Shown here one piece after another: positions 43,308 to 53,974 of a stretch of DNA of 64,000 nucleotides (positions are counted from its first letter, which is position 1; each line of letters opens with the position of its first letter). The notes under the pieces are model-generated. The model made no database searches, was not told the DNA's origin, and was given only the letters and a program-made list of their open reading frames with translations. This DNA comes from Bacteroidales bacterium (GTDB taxonomy: Bacteria > Bacteroidota > Bacteroidia > Bacteroidales > UBA932). The position numbers were made by a program, and so were the translations under genes. The DNA lies in assembly GCA_017962375.1 (NCBI GenBank), contig JAGCVJ010000010.1, forward strand, positions 1-64,000, given 5' to 3'.

Positions 43308-44912
43308 ATGACATCATTATTTCAATATAGAGCATTTACCCTATTGGGTATTGCTTTGGCAATGGCGGGATGCTCTGGCTCTGGAGGACATTCCATTGAC
43401 CCGTCTCCTACTCCAACACCAACTCCTGGCAAGGAAGTGGCGGTAACTTCCGTTACTTTGAATCAAGCCAAGGGCTATCTGGAGAATGGAAGCACGCTTG
43501 CGCTTGAAGCTACTGTCAAGCCAGACAACGCTACCAATAAGACCGTAACCTGGGCGTCTTCCAACACCGCAGTTGCAACTGTTTCTTCAACCGGTCAGGT
43601 AACTGCAAAGGGAAATGGAACAACTCAGATAACTGCTACTGCTGGCGGCAAGACAGCTAATTGCAGCATTACAGTTCTGGATGCTGCCACAGACTTGTCT
43701 CTGATGGATATCTATGGCAATACGGTTTCCCAGACAACGGCAAACTGCTACGTGGTATCAAAGCCAGGCTTCTACAAGATTCCGATGGTTTATGGCAATG
43801 CCATAAAAAAAGGCGCTACCAACAGAGAAGCATACGTTTCTTCGGCAAGCGGAGAAACAATACTTGCAAATTTCCTGGACCACAAAGGAGCCGGCATTAG
43901 CACTGGAAACGACATAAAAGACCCTTGGGTAAGCCAGAAATACTCCATTGCCAAAACAGGCCTGATATGGCAGGACAGCGAAAATCTTGTTGAGGGTATC
44001 GCGATGACTGGAAACTGCGGAACCAAGGAGAACAAGTATGTGACTTTCTATCTGGACAAGGCAAACTTCACTCAAGGCAACGCCATTGTAGCGGCATACG
44101 ACGCAGAAGGCCTTGTTGCCTGGAGCTGGCATATTTGGGTAACGGATACGGATCTCACGCTTGTGCCTATCAAAAACTCCTTGACCACTTTAAATTTCTT
44201 GCCTGTTTATTTAGGATGGTGCGAACCGAAATCTGAAAAGAGCAAGAATGGAGACTCTTTTGGCAACTGCACATTCTACCAATGGGGTAGAAAAGACCCT
44301 ATGTTAGGATCAAAAGGCTCAGGGAATAACACTAACAAGGGATACTATGGGCCTAAGGGTTTCATTGACGGAAGTTTTAAAACAAGCAATCTTAAGGATG
44401 ACATTAAGAGCTATATCCAGAATCCAGGTACGTGCAACTCAAGCACAGATATGGAAGCAAAATACACCAATCTTTGGTGCGCAGACGCACTTCCTAATTG
44501 GGGTATAAATCGCCCTGTCAAGAAAACTGTTTATGACCCGTGTCCTGCAGGATTCTGTGTTCCAATGGCATTGTCTTTTGATGGCTTCACGATCGATGGC
44601 AAATGGACAAATGTTTTGGATAACATTAATTGTACAGAATCATTAAAAAATGGCATTGGATATTATTTCTATACAGAAGGATGGAAAACTGGCAGGCTTA
44701 TTCAGTTCCCAGCTGTAGGAGCAAGAAGCAATAATGGCATATATGACGCTGGTGGATGTGGATGGTGCTGGTTTGCAACCTGCAGAGATAGCTATTCTCC
44801 TTGGGGGTTGGCCTATTTTAAACGTGCTTCAGGACCGGATACCGTAGGTCCAATATTAGCCTATGTCAAAAGCAATGGTTTCTCAATCTTGCCTATGAAG
44901 GTAATCGATTAA
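43308..44912 (+). CDS. lipoprotein with BIG2 Ig-like and FISUMP-like domain
   Basis: This 534-residue protein has a lipobox (MAGC near residue 22) and a Pro/Thr linker (PSPTPTPTPG). One BIG2 domain follows (about 43-125, TVTWASSNTAVATVSSTGQV), and then a long region with FISUMP-like elements: YQWGRKDPM, YDPCPAGFCVPMALSF and FPAVGARSNNGIY. These are the tryptophan- and Gly-rich motifs of the Fibrobacter succinogenes major paralogous domain. It is a second copy of the architecture seen at 26757, longer at the C-terminus. It is the last gene of a plus-strand group and is followed by a strong terminator. Confidence 0.8.
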   Translation: MTSLFQYRAFTLLGIALAMAGCSGSGGHSIDPSPTPTPTPGKEVAVTSVTLNQAKGYLENGSTLALEATVKPDNATNKTVTWASSNTAVATVSSTGQVTAKGNGTTQITATAGGKTANCSITVLDAATDLSLMDIYGNTVSQTTANCYVVSKPGFYKIPMVYGNAIKKGATNREAYVSSASGETILANFLDHKGAGISTGNDIKDPWVSQKYSIAKTGLIWQDSENLVEGIAMTGNCGTKENKYVTFYLDKANFTQGNAIVAAYDAEGLVAWSWHIWVTDTDLTLVPIKNSLTTLNFLPVYLGWCEPKSEKSKNGDSFGNCTFYQWGRKDPMLGSKGSGNNTNKGYYGPKGFIDGSFKTSNLKDDIKSYIQNPGTCNSSTDMEAKYTNLWCADALPNWGINRPVKKTVYDPCPAGFCVPMALSFDGFTIDGKWTNVLDNINCTESLKNGIGYYFYTEGWKTGRLIQFPAVGARSNNGIYDAGGCGWCWFATCRDSYSPWGLAYFKRASGPDTVGPILAYVKSNGFSILPMKVID

Positions 44913-44986
44913 ATAAATGATATAGATGGTATTTTCGCCTATATTATAAATCCTAGGATTTCGGAATTGAAGAAAATGCTAAACAA

Positions 44987-45016
44987 AAAAGCCGCAGAAT
45001 AAAACCTGCGGCTTTT
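44987..45016. terminator. bidirectional rho-independent terminator
   Basis: AAAAGCCGCAG pairs with CTGCGGCTTTT around an 8-base loop, giving T-runs on both strands. It lies between the convergent lipoprotein gene and the HerA-like ATPase gene. Confidence 0.85.
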
Positions 45017-45036
45017 CTCTTGTAAAGATCAGATGC

Positions 45037-46608
45037 TTACTTTATCAGGTTGCCCAGAATGTCTCTTGTGAGGGTTCTGGTAGCGGCAGTCGTGGCGTTC
45101 TTGACAATGGACTTGCCGGCACTGGTCTTGCTCTTCTTTCCGGTAATCTTGTTGCCCAGGAAAGTTGCAAGGGTTGCGGTAACAGCAGTTACCACGGCCT
45201 TCCAGATCTTGCTCCAGACGCTCTTGCCTTTCTTCTTTGCCTTCTCTTTCTCGGCTTTTTCCTTTTCCTTCTGTTTTTCAGCCTCTTCCTTGGCTTTCTT
45301 CTTTTCCTCTTCCTCCTTCAGGGTCTGTGCCAGGAGAGCCTCGAAAGCACTCTCGCGGTCGGTAATCTTGTCGTATTTTCCGAAGAGTCTTGAAGACTTG
45401 ATAATCTGGCTTCTCTGGCTCTCGTCGATAGGGCCGATCTGGCTGAGAGGGAAGAGGATCTTGGAATTTTCAACGATGCGAGGGGCACCCTTTTCGTCCA
45501 GGAAGGAAACCAGCGCCTCTCCGGTTCCGAGGTTCATGATCGCGTCCTCTGTCTTGAAGGTAGGGTTGGCGCGGAAGGTCTCTGCGGCAACCTTTACAGC
45601 CTTCTGGTCCTTAGGGGTATAGGCCCTGAGGGCATGCTGGATACGGTTACCCAGCTGGCCCAGGATAACTTCAGGAATGTCCGTCGGGAGCTGGGAGATG
45701 AAATAAACTCCAACACCCTTTGAACGGATCAGGCGGATTACCTGTTCAATCTTGTCTGTCAGGCTCTTGGAAGTGCCGTCGAAGAGCATGTGAGCCTCGT
45801 CGAAGAAGAACACCAGCTTAGGGAATTCGAGGTCGCCCACTTCAGGAAGGGTGGTGTAGAGCTCGCTCAGCAGCCAGAGCAGGAAGGTGGAGTAGAGCTT
45901 AGGGTTGTGCATCAGCTTGTCTGCCGCCAGCACGTTCATGATTCCCTTGCCGGTGGCCAGGTCTATCTGGAGAAGGTCCATGATGTCGAAGGCAGGCTCG
46001 GCGAAGAAGTTGTTTCCGCCCTGGTTCTCAAGGGTCAGCAGAGATCTCTGGATGGCTCCGATGCTCTGGGTGGCAATGTTGCCGTACATTGTGGTGTACT
46101 CGGCGGCATGCTGGCCCAGATAGTTTAGCATGGAGCGAAGGTCCTTGATATCATCCAGAAGAAGGCCCTTTTCATCGGCGATGCGGAAAAGGATGTTGAG
46201 CACTCCCTCCTGGGTATCGTTGAGCTCAAGAATTCTGGAAAGAAGCTGAGGACCCATCCTGGAGATGGTTGATCTCATAGGATGGCCCTGCTCTCCGAAT
46301 ACGTCAAAGAACCTTACAGGGCACGGCTGGAACTTAGGGTCCGGAATTCCGAACTCGTCTTTTCTCTTCTCGATGAAGCCGCTTAGCTTTCCTGCCTGGC
46401 TGATGCCGGAAAGGTCGCCTTTCATATCCGCCATAAAGCAAGGTACTCCCACCTGGCAGAAGCTCTCCGCCATAACTTGCAGGGAAACAGTCTTTCCGGT
46501 ACCGGTGGCGCCGGCAATCAGGCCGTGGCGGTTGGCCATATTTCCAACCAGGCTAATCGGGCCGTTGGCGCAATGGGCTATATACAGCCCGCGTTCTTTG
46601 TCGTACAT
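45037..46608 (-). CDS. HerA-like ATPase (DUF853/YjgR family)
   Basis: This 523-residue ATPase has Walker A GATGTGKTVSLQ near residue 33, Walker B KLVFFFDEAHML and an arginine-finger region (LIRSKGVGVYFISQLPTD). This is the pattern of the YjgR/DUF853 branch of HerA-FtsK ATPases, whose members move DNA or proteins; the cellular role of this branch is uncertain. Near residue 430 a Lys/Glu-rich coiled coil begins, followed by a Gly/Ala/Thr-rich tail that could form an amphipathic or membrane-associated helix. It ends 9 bp before the upstream CoA-transferase gene in the same orientation. Confidence 0.82.
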   Translation of the reverse strand: MYDKERGLYIAHCANGPISLVGNMANRHGLIAGATGTGKTVSLQVMAESFCQVGVPCFMADMKGDLSGISQAGKLSGFIEKRKDEFGIPDPKFQPCPVRFFDVFGEQGHPMRSTISRMGPQLLSRILELNDTQEGVLNILFRIADEKGLLLDDIKDLRSMLNYLGQHAAEYTTMYGNIATQSIGAIQRSLLTLENQGGNNFFAEPAFDIMDLLQIDLATGKGIMNVLAADKLMHNPKLYSTFLLWLLSELYTTLPEVGDLEFPKLVFFFDEAHMLFDGTSKSLTDKIEQVIRLIRSKGVGVYFISQLPTDIPEVILGQLGNRIQHALRAYTPKDQKAVKVAAETFRANPTFKTEDAIMNLGTGEALVSFLDEKGAPRIVENSKILFPLSQIGPIDESQRSQIIKSSRLFGKYDKITDRESAFEALLAQTLKEEEEKKKAKEEAEKQKEKEKAEKEKAKKKGKSVWSKIWKAVVTAVTATLATFLGNKITGKKSKTSAGKSIVKNATTAATRTLTRDILGNLIK

Positions 46609-46617
46609 ATTTGTTTG

Positions 46618-47964
46618 TTAATAGGTTACAAAAGTCTTTGCGTTTCCGAAGTCCCAAGGAGTGTATGGAGTCCTGTGGAATCTCCTCTCGAACTCGTGGA
46701 TAAGGTCGTCGCGGAACTTAGGGTGAGCCAGCCCGATGAGCATTCTTGCCCTGTCTTTGAGGGTGGCGCCCTTCAGGTGAGCTATACCGTACTCAGTGAT
46801 AACATAATCGATGTCGTCTCTTGGAGTGGTGATTCCGGCTCCTTCGGTAAGGAAGGCCTTGATGCGGGACAGTTCCCCGTGCTTTGCGGTTGAAGGGAAT
46901 GCCAGGATGGCCTTGCTGGTCCTGTTCCAGGAAGCTCCTCTGATGAAGTCTACCTGTCCGCCGGTGCCGCTGAAGGTCTTCAGGCCGATGGTTTCTGCGG
47001 TGCTCTGGCCCTGGAGGTCCATCTCAAGAGCCGAGTTGATGGAAACGAAGTGGTCCATCTGGCAGATGGTCCTAGGGTCGTTGCAGTAGTTCACAGGGAA
47101 CATCAGCACGTCCGGGTTGTGGTCCACGAAATCGTAGAGCATCTGGCTTCCCATCAAGAATCCCGTAACGAGTTTTCCAGGGTGGAGTTTCTTCTTGGCA
47201 TTGGTTACAACTCCCTTCTTTACAAGCTCTACAACGCCGTCTGAGAACATTTCGGTATGGATTCCGAGGTCCTTCTTGTTGGTCATATAGTGCAGGGCTG
47301 CGTCAGGAATGGCGCCGATACCAAGCTGCAGGGTGGCACCGTCCTCAACCAGAGAAGCGCAGTACTCGCCGATCTTCTCCTCAACAGGTCCTATGGTTGG
47401 CTTAGGAAGCTGGAACATAGGCCTGGAGGTCTTCACGATGTAGTCCAGTTTTGAAATGTGGATCAGGCAGTCTCCATAGCCCAGGAAAGGCATCTGGTCG
47501 TTCATTTCGCAGATGATCATCTTTGCGCGGTCAACTGCCAGCTTGGTGTAGTCCACGGAAATGCCGAGGCTGCAGTATCCGTCCTCGTTAGGAGGAGTTA
47601 CTGTAATCATTGCCACGTCAATAGGGTAGCAGGTGTCAAACCAGTCCGCTACCTGGTGGTAATAGTATGGGAAGAAATCACCGCGGTCGTCGTTGATGCC
47701 TTCTCTTGTGTTGCCATGGGCAAAATTTGTGATGTGGCGGAAATGTCCGTAGCCCTCAGGCAGCATGTAAGTTGCAGGGTGGAGGGTTACCATGTGGTAA
47801 ATGTCCACATCCTTGAGCCTTTCCCTCTGGTCCATCATAGCCAGCGGAATCTCCTGAGGAGCGGCTGCAGAATGGCCTAATGCTATGTTCATTCCGTTTT
47901 GGATAGCGCTTGCCGCAACTTCAGCAGAAACGATGCGGTCTTTATATTTTTCTAACCAATCCAT
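46618..47964 (-). CDS. acetyl-CoA hydrolase/CoA-transferase family protein
   Basis: This 448-residue protein has the class I CoA-transferase pattern: GIGAIPDAALHYM, HTEMFSDGVVELVKKGVV and GTGGQVDFIRGA. Family members include butyryl-CoA:acetate, 4-hydroxybutyrate and succinyl-CoA:acetate CoA-transferases, important in short-chain fatty-acid fermentation. The substrate cannot be set from sequence. The context (anaerobic Bacteroidales) favours an acetate-linked reaction. A TAACTTTG -7 element lies about 55 bp upstream. The HerA-like gene follows directly and is probably co-transcribed. Confidence 0.85.
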   Translation of the reverse strand: MDWLEKYKDRIVSAEVAASAIQNGMNIALGHSAAAPQEIPLAMMDQRERLKDVDIYHMVTLHPATYMLPEGYGHFRHITNFAHGNTREGINDDRGDFFPYYYHQVADWFDTCYPIDVAMITVTPPNEDGYCSLGISVDYTKLAVDRAKMIICEMNDQMPFLGYGDCLIHISKLDYIVKTSRPMFQLPKPTIGPVEEKIGEYCASLVEDGATLQLGIGAIPDAALHYMTNKKDLGIHTEMFSDGVVELVKKGVVTNAKKKLHPGKLVTGFLMGSQMLYDFVDHNPDVLMFPVNYCNDPRTICQMDHFVSINSALEMDLQGQSTAETIGLKTFSGTGGQVDFIRGASWNRTSKAILAFPSTAKHGELSRIKAFLTEGAGITTPRDDIDYVITEYGIAHLKGATLKDRARMLIGLAHPKFRDDLIHEFERRFHRTPYTPWDFGNAKTFVTY

Positions 47965-48018
47965 ATAAGTTGTTTTGTTATTAATCTGAAAATCTAAATA
48001 TTCGTTTTTTCAAGATTT

Positions 48019-48026
48019 CAAAGTTA
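48019..48026 (-). promoter_or_regulatory. -7 element for the CoA-transferase/HerA unit
   Basis: The minus strand reads TAACTTTG, a full TAnnTTTG match, 55 bp upstream of the ATG at 47964 and downstream of the dnaK terminator. Confidence 0.5.
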
Positions 48027-48063
48027 AGAATAATTCAGCAAATCCGCCATATACTTTAAACAA

Positions 48064-48093
48064 AAAAGCGTGCTTCCTTGGAAACACGCTTTT
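48064..48093 (-). terminator. rho-independent terminator after dnaK
   Basis: AAAAGCGTG and CACGCTTTT flank an inner TTCC/GGAA pairing. The minus-strand transcript of dnaK would end here in a T-run. It lies 20 bp beyond the dnaK stop. Confidence 0.8.
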
Positions 48094-48113
48094 CTTGTAG
48101 CTGAAAGTGAGTT

Positions 48114-50048
<1,935 letters not shown>

Positions 50049-50054
50049 AATTTT

Positions 50055-50063
50055 ATCTCCTTT
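50055..50063 (-). promoter_or_regulatory. strong Shine-Dalgarno site of dnaK
   Basis: The minus strand carries AAAGGAGAT seven bases before the ATG. Most genes here lack such a clear site, so dnaK may be tuned for high translation. Confidence 0.6.
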
Positions 50064-50160
50064 TTTTGTTTTTTATCCGATTTTTTGTGTGGAGATCTCG
50101 TGTCTCCGCGAAGGGTTCATACTCTATAATTGTGCCATCGCCGAGAAAAGACATTTTTCT

Positions 50161-50181
50161 GCCATTTTGTCAAATAATGGC
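50161..50181. repeat. 21-bp inverted repeat upstream of dnaK
   Basis: GCCATTTTGTCAAATAATGGC reads nearly the same on both strands (GCCATT arms with TT/AA extensions). It lies 113 bp upstream of the dnaK start, between dnaK and the terminator of the next gene. It could be an operator or part of the promoter. A TTTGACA motif is embedded on the minus strand. Confidence 0.4.
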
Positions 50182-50198
50182 TCGGCGATGCATAAAAA

Positions 50199-50231
50199 AA
50201 GACCTCCCGGCTGTCAGTTGCGGGAGGTCTT
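50199..50231 (-). terminator. rho-independent terminator after the 264-aa lipoprotein gene
   Basis: AAGACCTCCCG pairs with CGGGAGGTCTT around an 11-base loop and is followed on the minus strand by a T-run. It ends the minus-strand lipoprotein gene (50263-51057) before dnaK, so dnaK has its own promoter. Confidence 0.85.
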
Positions 50232-50262
50232 GTCTGGCATTTCTGCCTTGTTTCCTGGAAAA

Positions 50263-51057
50263 TTATTGGAGTCCGGCCCACTCGCCCTTGATGTTCTTGC
50301 ACTGGGTGTAGCAGGATGGGCAGTTGTAAACCTTGTACAAAGGACTTCCCTCTGCCTGGAAGATTTCCACGCTTCTTTGTCTGGTGTCCCAGCCGTCTGC
50401 CAATATGTAGATAAAGGTGTCTGTTCCGCCGGTGACGTTATGCACTCCGTTAGGGGATGCTGCCATCTCAACAGTGTAAGGCATGTCCGGAGAGTAGGCG
50501 TTGTTGGCGTTTGCTCCCTTGAGCAGAGCTGCGGCCATGTATCGCTGAATATAAGGATCGCCGGAAGGGCCGTACTGAGAAGGAATCAGCTTGGTCTTCA
50601 GGATGCGGACAATGCCGCTGACGGTTGCAGGGCCGTTGCAAAGGAGGTTGAAGCACTTTTCTCCCACGGCCGCGTCTCTGGCGTAGAGTTCAATTGCCAT
50701 AGGAATCATGGCTGCCGTGCCCTGGATGCTCTTTCCCAGAAGGCCGTTGTAAACAGCCTCGAACTCTTCATAGTTTGCAGGGAAGTTAGTGAAAGTCACA
50801 AATGCCGTAGGAACTTTGTAAGAATCGTTGAATTCTCCGGAAACAGTGTAGGAGTGGTCTCCGTAGGTGATGGTGTTGCCGTTAACAGCAACTTGAGGTT
50901 CGTTTGCTTGCTGTGCCATGTTTTCAATTTCGTTTTGAAGTGAATTTGCAATGCCTGTAATGGTCTGCTGGGCATTTGAGTTTGTGTTCTTGCATCCTGT
51001 AACCAGAATGACTGCCGCAGCGAGTATCAGACTGCCTGTTTTTCTGATGTTTCTCAT
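50263..51057 (-). CDS. lipoprotein of unknown function (possibly DUF6935)
   Basis: This 264-residue protein has a lipobox (VTGC near residue 22) followed by an Asn/Gln-rich stretch. The body contains DHSYTVSGEFNDSYKVPTAF, AIELYARDAAVGEKCFNLLC and FIYILADGWDTRQRSVEIF, resembling a Bacteroidales family seen as DUF6935; the name is given from memory and is uncertain. Four Cys (CFNLLC and CPSCYTQC) lie in the body and at the C-terminus and may form disulfides. It is a single-gene unit with its own terminator. The role is unknown. Confidence 0.65.
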   Translation of the reverse strand: MRNIRKTGSLILAAAVILVTGCKNTNSNAQQTITGIANSLQNEIENMAQQANEPQVAVNGNTITYGDHSYTVSGEFNDSYKVPTAFVTFTNFPANYEEFEAVYNGLLGKSIQGTAAMIPMAIELYARDAAVGEKCFNLLCNGPATVSGIVRILKTKLIPSQYGPSGDPYIQRYMAAALLKGANANNAYSPDMPYTVEMAASPNGVHNVTGGTDTFIYILADGWDTRQRSVEIFQAEGSPLYKVYNCPSCYTQCKNIKGEWAGLQ

Positions 51058-51123
51058 AATCGTGATATAAATAGGTTAATATTAATCTGTCGGAATCCGA
51101 CCACTAATTTAGCGAATTATTAT

Positions 51124-51131
51124 TATATTTG
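51124..51131 (+). promoter_or_regulatory. -7 element for the gene at 51158
   Basis: TATATTTG is a full TAnnTTTG match 26 bp upstream of the ATG at 51158, in the divergent gap with the lipoprotein gene. Confidence 0.5.
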
Positions 51132-51157
51132 AAACATAAACCAAACACTCAACAATT

Positions 51158-52396
51158 ATGAAAACAAAATTCTTTAGAATTATCGTGGCCATAGTCCTTG
51201 TGGCTGGTATTTCAGCATCGGCTGACGCTCAGCTCAAGGGAGTTCTCAACAAGGCCAAGAAAGCAGTGAAGGAAAGGGCGGAAAAGTCTGCTGAAAAGGC
51301 AGTGGACAGTGTTCTGGGCAATGATTCCGAGGAGACTACTACCACTTCTTCACAGAAATCCACCTCTGCGTCCAAGTCAACTTCCCAGAAACCGCAGGTA
51401 GGCAAATCCTATGGATCCGGTCCTGAGATTCCTGAAATCATGTCTATGAAGGAGCCATACAGCGATTATGACGCGTCTGGACAATTCATCAACAGTATAG
51501 CCTGGGGGCTGAGAAAGACTTCCCGTTCAGAGGCCAAAGCTCTTGCAGAAAAGCTGACGGCAAGAGTAAAATGGGACATGAAGACTCTTGAGGCGCTGGA
51601 AGAAGGCGAGAACAGGCAGCTAGAGGACCAGCTGTTCAAGGAGATCAAGAACTGGCAGTATTTCTATGTGAAAATTGGCGAGATCATGAATCTGATGAAC
51701 ATGGGCCAGATGAAGAAAGACAATTCCGGAGCGTTCACCTATCAGTCTATTCCTACAATGAATTGCGGAATGCATCAAGCCGGCATTCCTGCCAGTGAAG
51801 AAGGAGTAATGGGGCGCAAGACTCTGCTTTTCACCAAGAAAGACGGCAAGTCTTATTTCTGCGACGACAGAAAGCAGCCTGTTGTGGTAGAGGATGAAGA
51901 CTTAGCTGTAGCCAAATTGGATTTGAATCTTGCCACCAACATTTATACATTGTTCGAAGGATATCCGCTGGAGTGGTGCAGAATGACTCAGCAGGACTAT
52001 CTGAAAGACCAGTTTGACATTTACTACAACAAGGCTAAATCTTACGCTACGATATTGAGTGACGCGCTTAAGGCCAATTCTCCGGAGAATCTGGAATTCC
52101 AGCCGATGCCTAAGGCAGGAAGCATGCAAAGCGCTTACAAGGCCAAGGCTCTGGCTGCCGCAAAGGGCCAGAATAGCAATGTGATAGATATTGTCATCAC
52201 CAGCAACAACTGGAATGTCCAGAAGAATAATCTCGGCGTTCCGCTCAGGAGATGCATCTACGGCTATGAGATAGTCAAGACCAAATACGGCAAGAGGGCT
52301 ATCGGATTTACCTGGGCAGAAGACCATCTGGGCGGCGGCAAATACGGAAGCTTGCATGCTTACGGAGTTGGCGGCAATTCATTCTATGTAAAGTAA
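51158..52396 (+). CDS. exported protein of unknown function
   Basis: This 412-residue protein has a signal peptide ending SASADAQ. A Lys/Ala/Glu-rich amphipathic stretch follows (LNKAKKAVKERAEKSAEKAV), then a Ser/Thr/Lys-rich low-complexity linker (about 50-85) and a globular region (90-412) with aromatic motifs such as YSDYDASGQFINSIAWGLRK and WAEDHLGGGKYGSLHAYGVG. No family is recognised. The export signal and linker fit a periplasmic or outer-membrane-associated protein. It has its own -7 element and appears monocistronic. Confidence 0.7.
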   Translation: MKTKFFRIIVAIVLVAGISASADAQLKGVLNKAKKAVKERAEKSAEKAVDSVLGNDSEETTTTSSQKSTSASKSTSQKPQVGKSYGSGPEIPEIMSMKEPYSDYDASGQFINSIAWGLRKTSRSEAKALAEKLTARVKWDMKTLEALEEGENRQLEDQLFKEIKNWQYFYVKIGEIMNLMNMGQMKKDNSGAFTYQSIPTMNCGMHQAGIPASEEGVMGRKTLLFTKKDGKSYFCDDRKQPVVVEDEDLAVAKLDLNLATNIYTLFEGYPLEWCRMTQQDYLKDQFDIYYNKAKSYATILSDALKANSPENLEFQPMPKAGSMQSAYKAKALAAAKGQNSNVIDIVITSNNWNVQKNNLGVPLRRCIYGYEIVKTKYGKRAIGFTWAEDHLGGGKYGSLHAYGVGGNSFYVK

Positions 52397-52433
52397 AACA
52401 GCGTTTAGATTAGAGAACAGGCCTGAAGTTTTG

Positions 52434-52441
52434 TAACTTTG
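52434..52441 (+). promoter_or_regulatory. -7 element for the RluA-family gene
   Basis: TAACTTTG is a full TAnnTTTG match 13 bp before the ATG at 52455. It lies inside an imperfect hairpin (ACAGGCC...GGCCTGT, 52417-52448). The transcript leader would be very short. Confidence 0.4.
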
Positions 52442-52454
52442 GGCCTGTATTGTT

Positions 52455-53252
52455 ATGGAAACACAGAGAATCTACAGAGAGCTTCCGGAGGAAGAGTTTC
52501 AGGACATTTCTTCACGCATCTTGTTTGAGGACAACCACATCCTGGTGTTCAACAAGCGGAGCGGGGAGATAGTCCAGGGCGACAAGACGGGTGACGAGCC
52601 GCTGAGCGACACTCTTAAAGCCTTCATTGCCCAGAGAGACAGCAAGGCAGGTCAGGTGTTCATGGGAGTTGCCCACCGCCTGGACCGCCCCGTGAGCGGA
52701 GCCGTGCTTTTTGCCAAGACTTCCAAGGGTCTGGAACGCATCAACGAGATGCTCAGGGAAGGGGAGGTTCACAAGACCTATTGGGCTCTGGTTCAGACAC
52801 CTCTGGACGGAGTGCCGGACTCTGTGGCGGATCCGGACGGATGGGTGGAGCTTCACCACTATCTTTATCGCGATGAAAAGAGCAACAAGTCTTACGTTTA
52901 CAGGGGAAGGGGCAAGGCTCCGCTGGGCTACAAGGAAGCCCGCCTGCTGTACAGGATCCTGAAAGTTTTGGACCATTACACTCTTCTTGAAGTGGTGCTT
53001 CTGACAGGCAGGCATCATCAGATAAGATGCCAGCTCTCTTCAGTTGGATGCGCTATAAAGGGAGACCTCAAGTACGGCTCCAGACGCTCCAACCGCGACG
53101 GCTCCATCTGTCTGCATGCCAGGCATCTGGAGTTCATCCATCCAATAGGCAGAAAAGACGCCAAAGGAGACTCTACCGGCAATGGCCGGCTGATAAGCGT
53201 TGAGGCTCCTCTCTCAGGCGAAATAGGACGCATTTTGGGAGAAGACTTATGA
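52455..53252 (+). CDS. RluA-family RNA pseudouridine synthase
   Basis: This 265-residue enzyme has GVAHRLDRPVSGAVLFAKTS containing the catalytic Asp of the RluA family (HRLDRxxSG), and LEVVLLTGRHHQIRCQLSSVG near the C-terminus. It converts uridine to pseudouridine in rRNA or tRNA; which position cannot be told. It lacks an N-terminal S4 domain. Its stop overlaps the next gene by 4 bp (ATGA), so the two are coupled. Confidence 0.9.
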   Translation: METQRIYRELPEEEFQDISSRILFEDNHILVFNKRSGEIVQGDKTGDEPLSDTLKAFIAQRDSKAGQVFMGVAHRLDRPVSGAVLFAKTSKGLERINEMLREGEVHKTYWALVQTPLDGVPDSVADPDGWVELHHYLYRDEKSNKSYVYRGRGKAPLGYKEARLLYRILKVLDHYTLLEVVLLTGRHHQIRCQLSSVGCAIKGDLKYGSRRSNRDGSICLHARHLEFIHPIGRKDAKGDSTGNGRLISVEAPLSGEIGRILGEDL

Positions 53253-53974
53253 AACGGGCTGTTATAATGGGAGCGACCTCCGGAATGGGGAGGGAAATCG
53301 CGAGGATCCTTGCCGGAAAGGGCTTGACTCTGGGCATTGCCGGAAGGCGAGAGGAAAAGCTGAAAGAGCTGCAGGCCCTGTTTCCGGATCAGATTTCGTA
53401 TCAGGCAATTGACATAGAGAAAGATGATGCGCCCCTCTTGCTTGAGGCCTTGATTGACAAGATGGGGGGAATGGATCTTTATTTCCACGGCTCAGGAGTG
53501 GGATCCCACAACGAGGAACTGGATCCGTCCGTTGAACTGAAAACCGTTTCTACCAATTCTTTGGGATTCACCAGGATGGTGGATGCCGCCTGGCATTATT
53601 TCAAGAAAAAAGGAGGCGGACAGATTGCCGTGATAAGCTCAATTGCCGGAGTGAAAGGCCTTGGCCCCGCTCCGTCCTATTCAGCCACCAAGAGTTTCGA
53701 CAACACTTATATCCAGGCACTTGCGCAGCTTTCCAGAAAGCAGGGGCTGAACATCCGTTTCACCGATATCCGTCCGGGATTTGTGGACACTCCGCTTCTG
53801 GACACCTCAAAGCATCACTATCCGATGCTTATGAAGCCGGAGAAAGTGGCCCGCAAAATAGTGAGGGCCATCGAGAGGAAAAAGAGAGTGAAAGTGATAG
53901 ACTGGCGCTACCGGATTCTGGTTTTCTTCTGGAGGCTGATTCCCAACTGGATCTGGGAACGCATCAAGCTATAA
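53249..53974 (+). CDS. short-chain dehydrogenase/reductase
   Basis: This 241-residue SDR has MGATSGMGREIARILAGKG for cofactor binding, AVISSIAGVKGLG with the Ser, and YSATKSFDNTYIQAL with the Tyr-x3-Lys pair. The C-terminus has a hydrophobic/aromatic segment (RILVFFWRLIPNWIWERI) that may associate with the membrane. The substrate is unknown. It is coupled to the RluA gene by a 4-bp overlap and converges on nadD with a 6-bp overlap. Confidence 0.85.
   Translation: MKRAVIMGATSGMGREIARILAGKGLTLGIAGRREEKLKELQALFPDQISYQAIDIEKDDAPLLLEALIDKMGGMDLYFHGSGVGSHNEELDPSVELKTVSTNSLGFTRMVDAAWHYFKKKGGGQIAVISSIAGVKGLGPAPSYSATKSFDNTYIQALAQLSRKQGLNIRFTDIRPGFVDTPLLDTSKHHYPMLMKPEKVARKIVRAIERKKRVKVIDWRYRILVFFWRLIPNWIWERIKL

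Noticed and set aside
45050..46128. Plus-strand frames with Phe/Ser-rich hydrophobic sequence, suggestive of membrane proteins
   Set aside because: They are the reverse complement of the Lys/Glu-rich coiled coil and of the ATPase core of the HerA-like gene; the hydrophobicity is a coding artefact.
52417..52448. Rho-independent terminator between the genes at 51158 and 52455
   Set aside because: The stem has a long unpaired interior containing the -7 element and no proper T-run; more likely chance pairing around a promoter.
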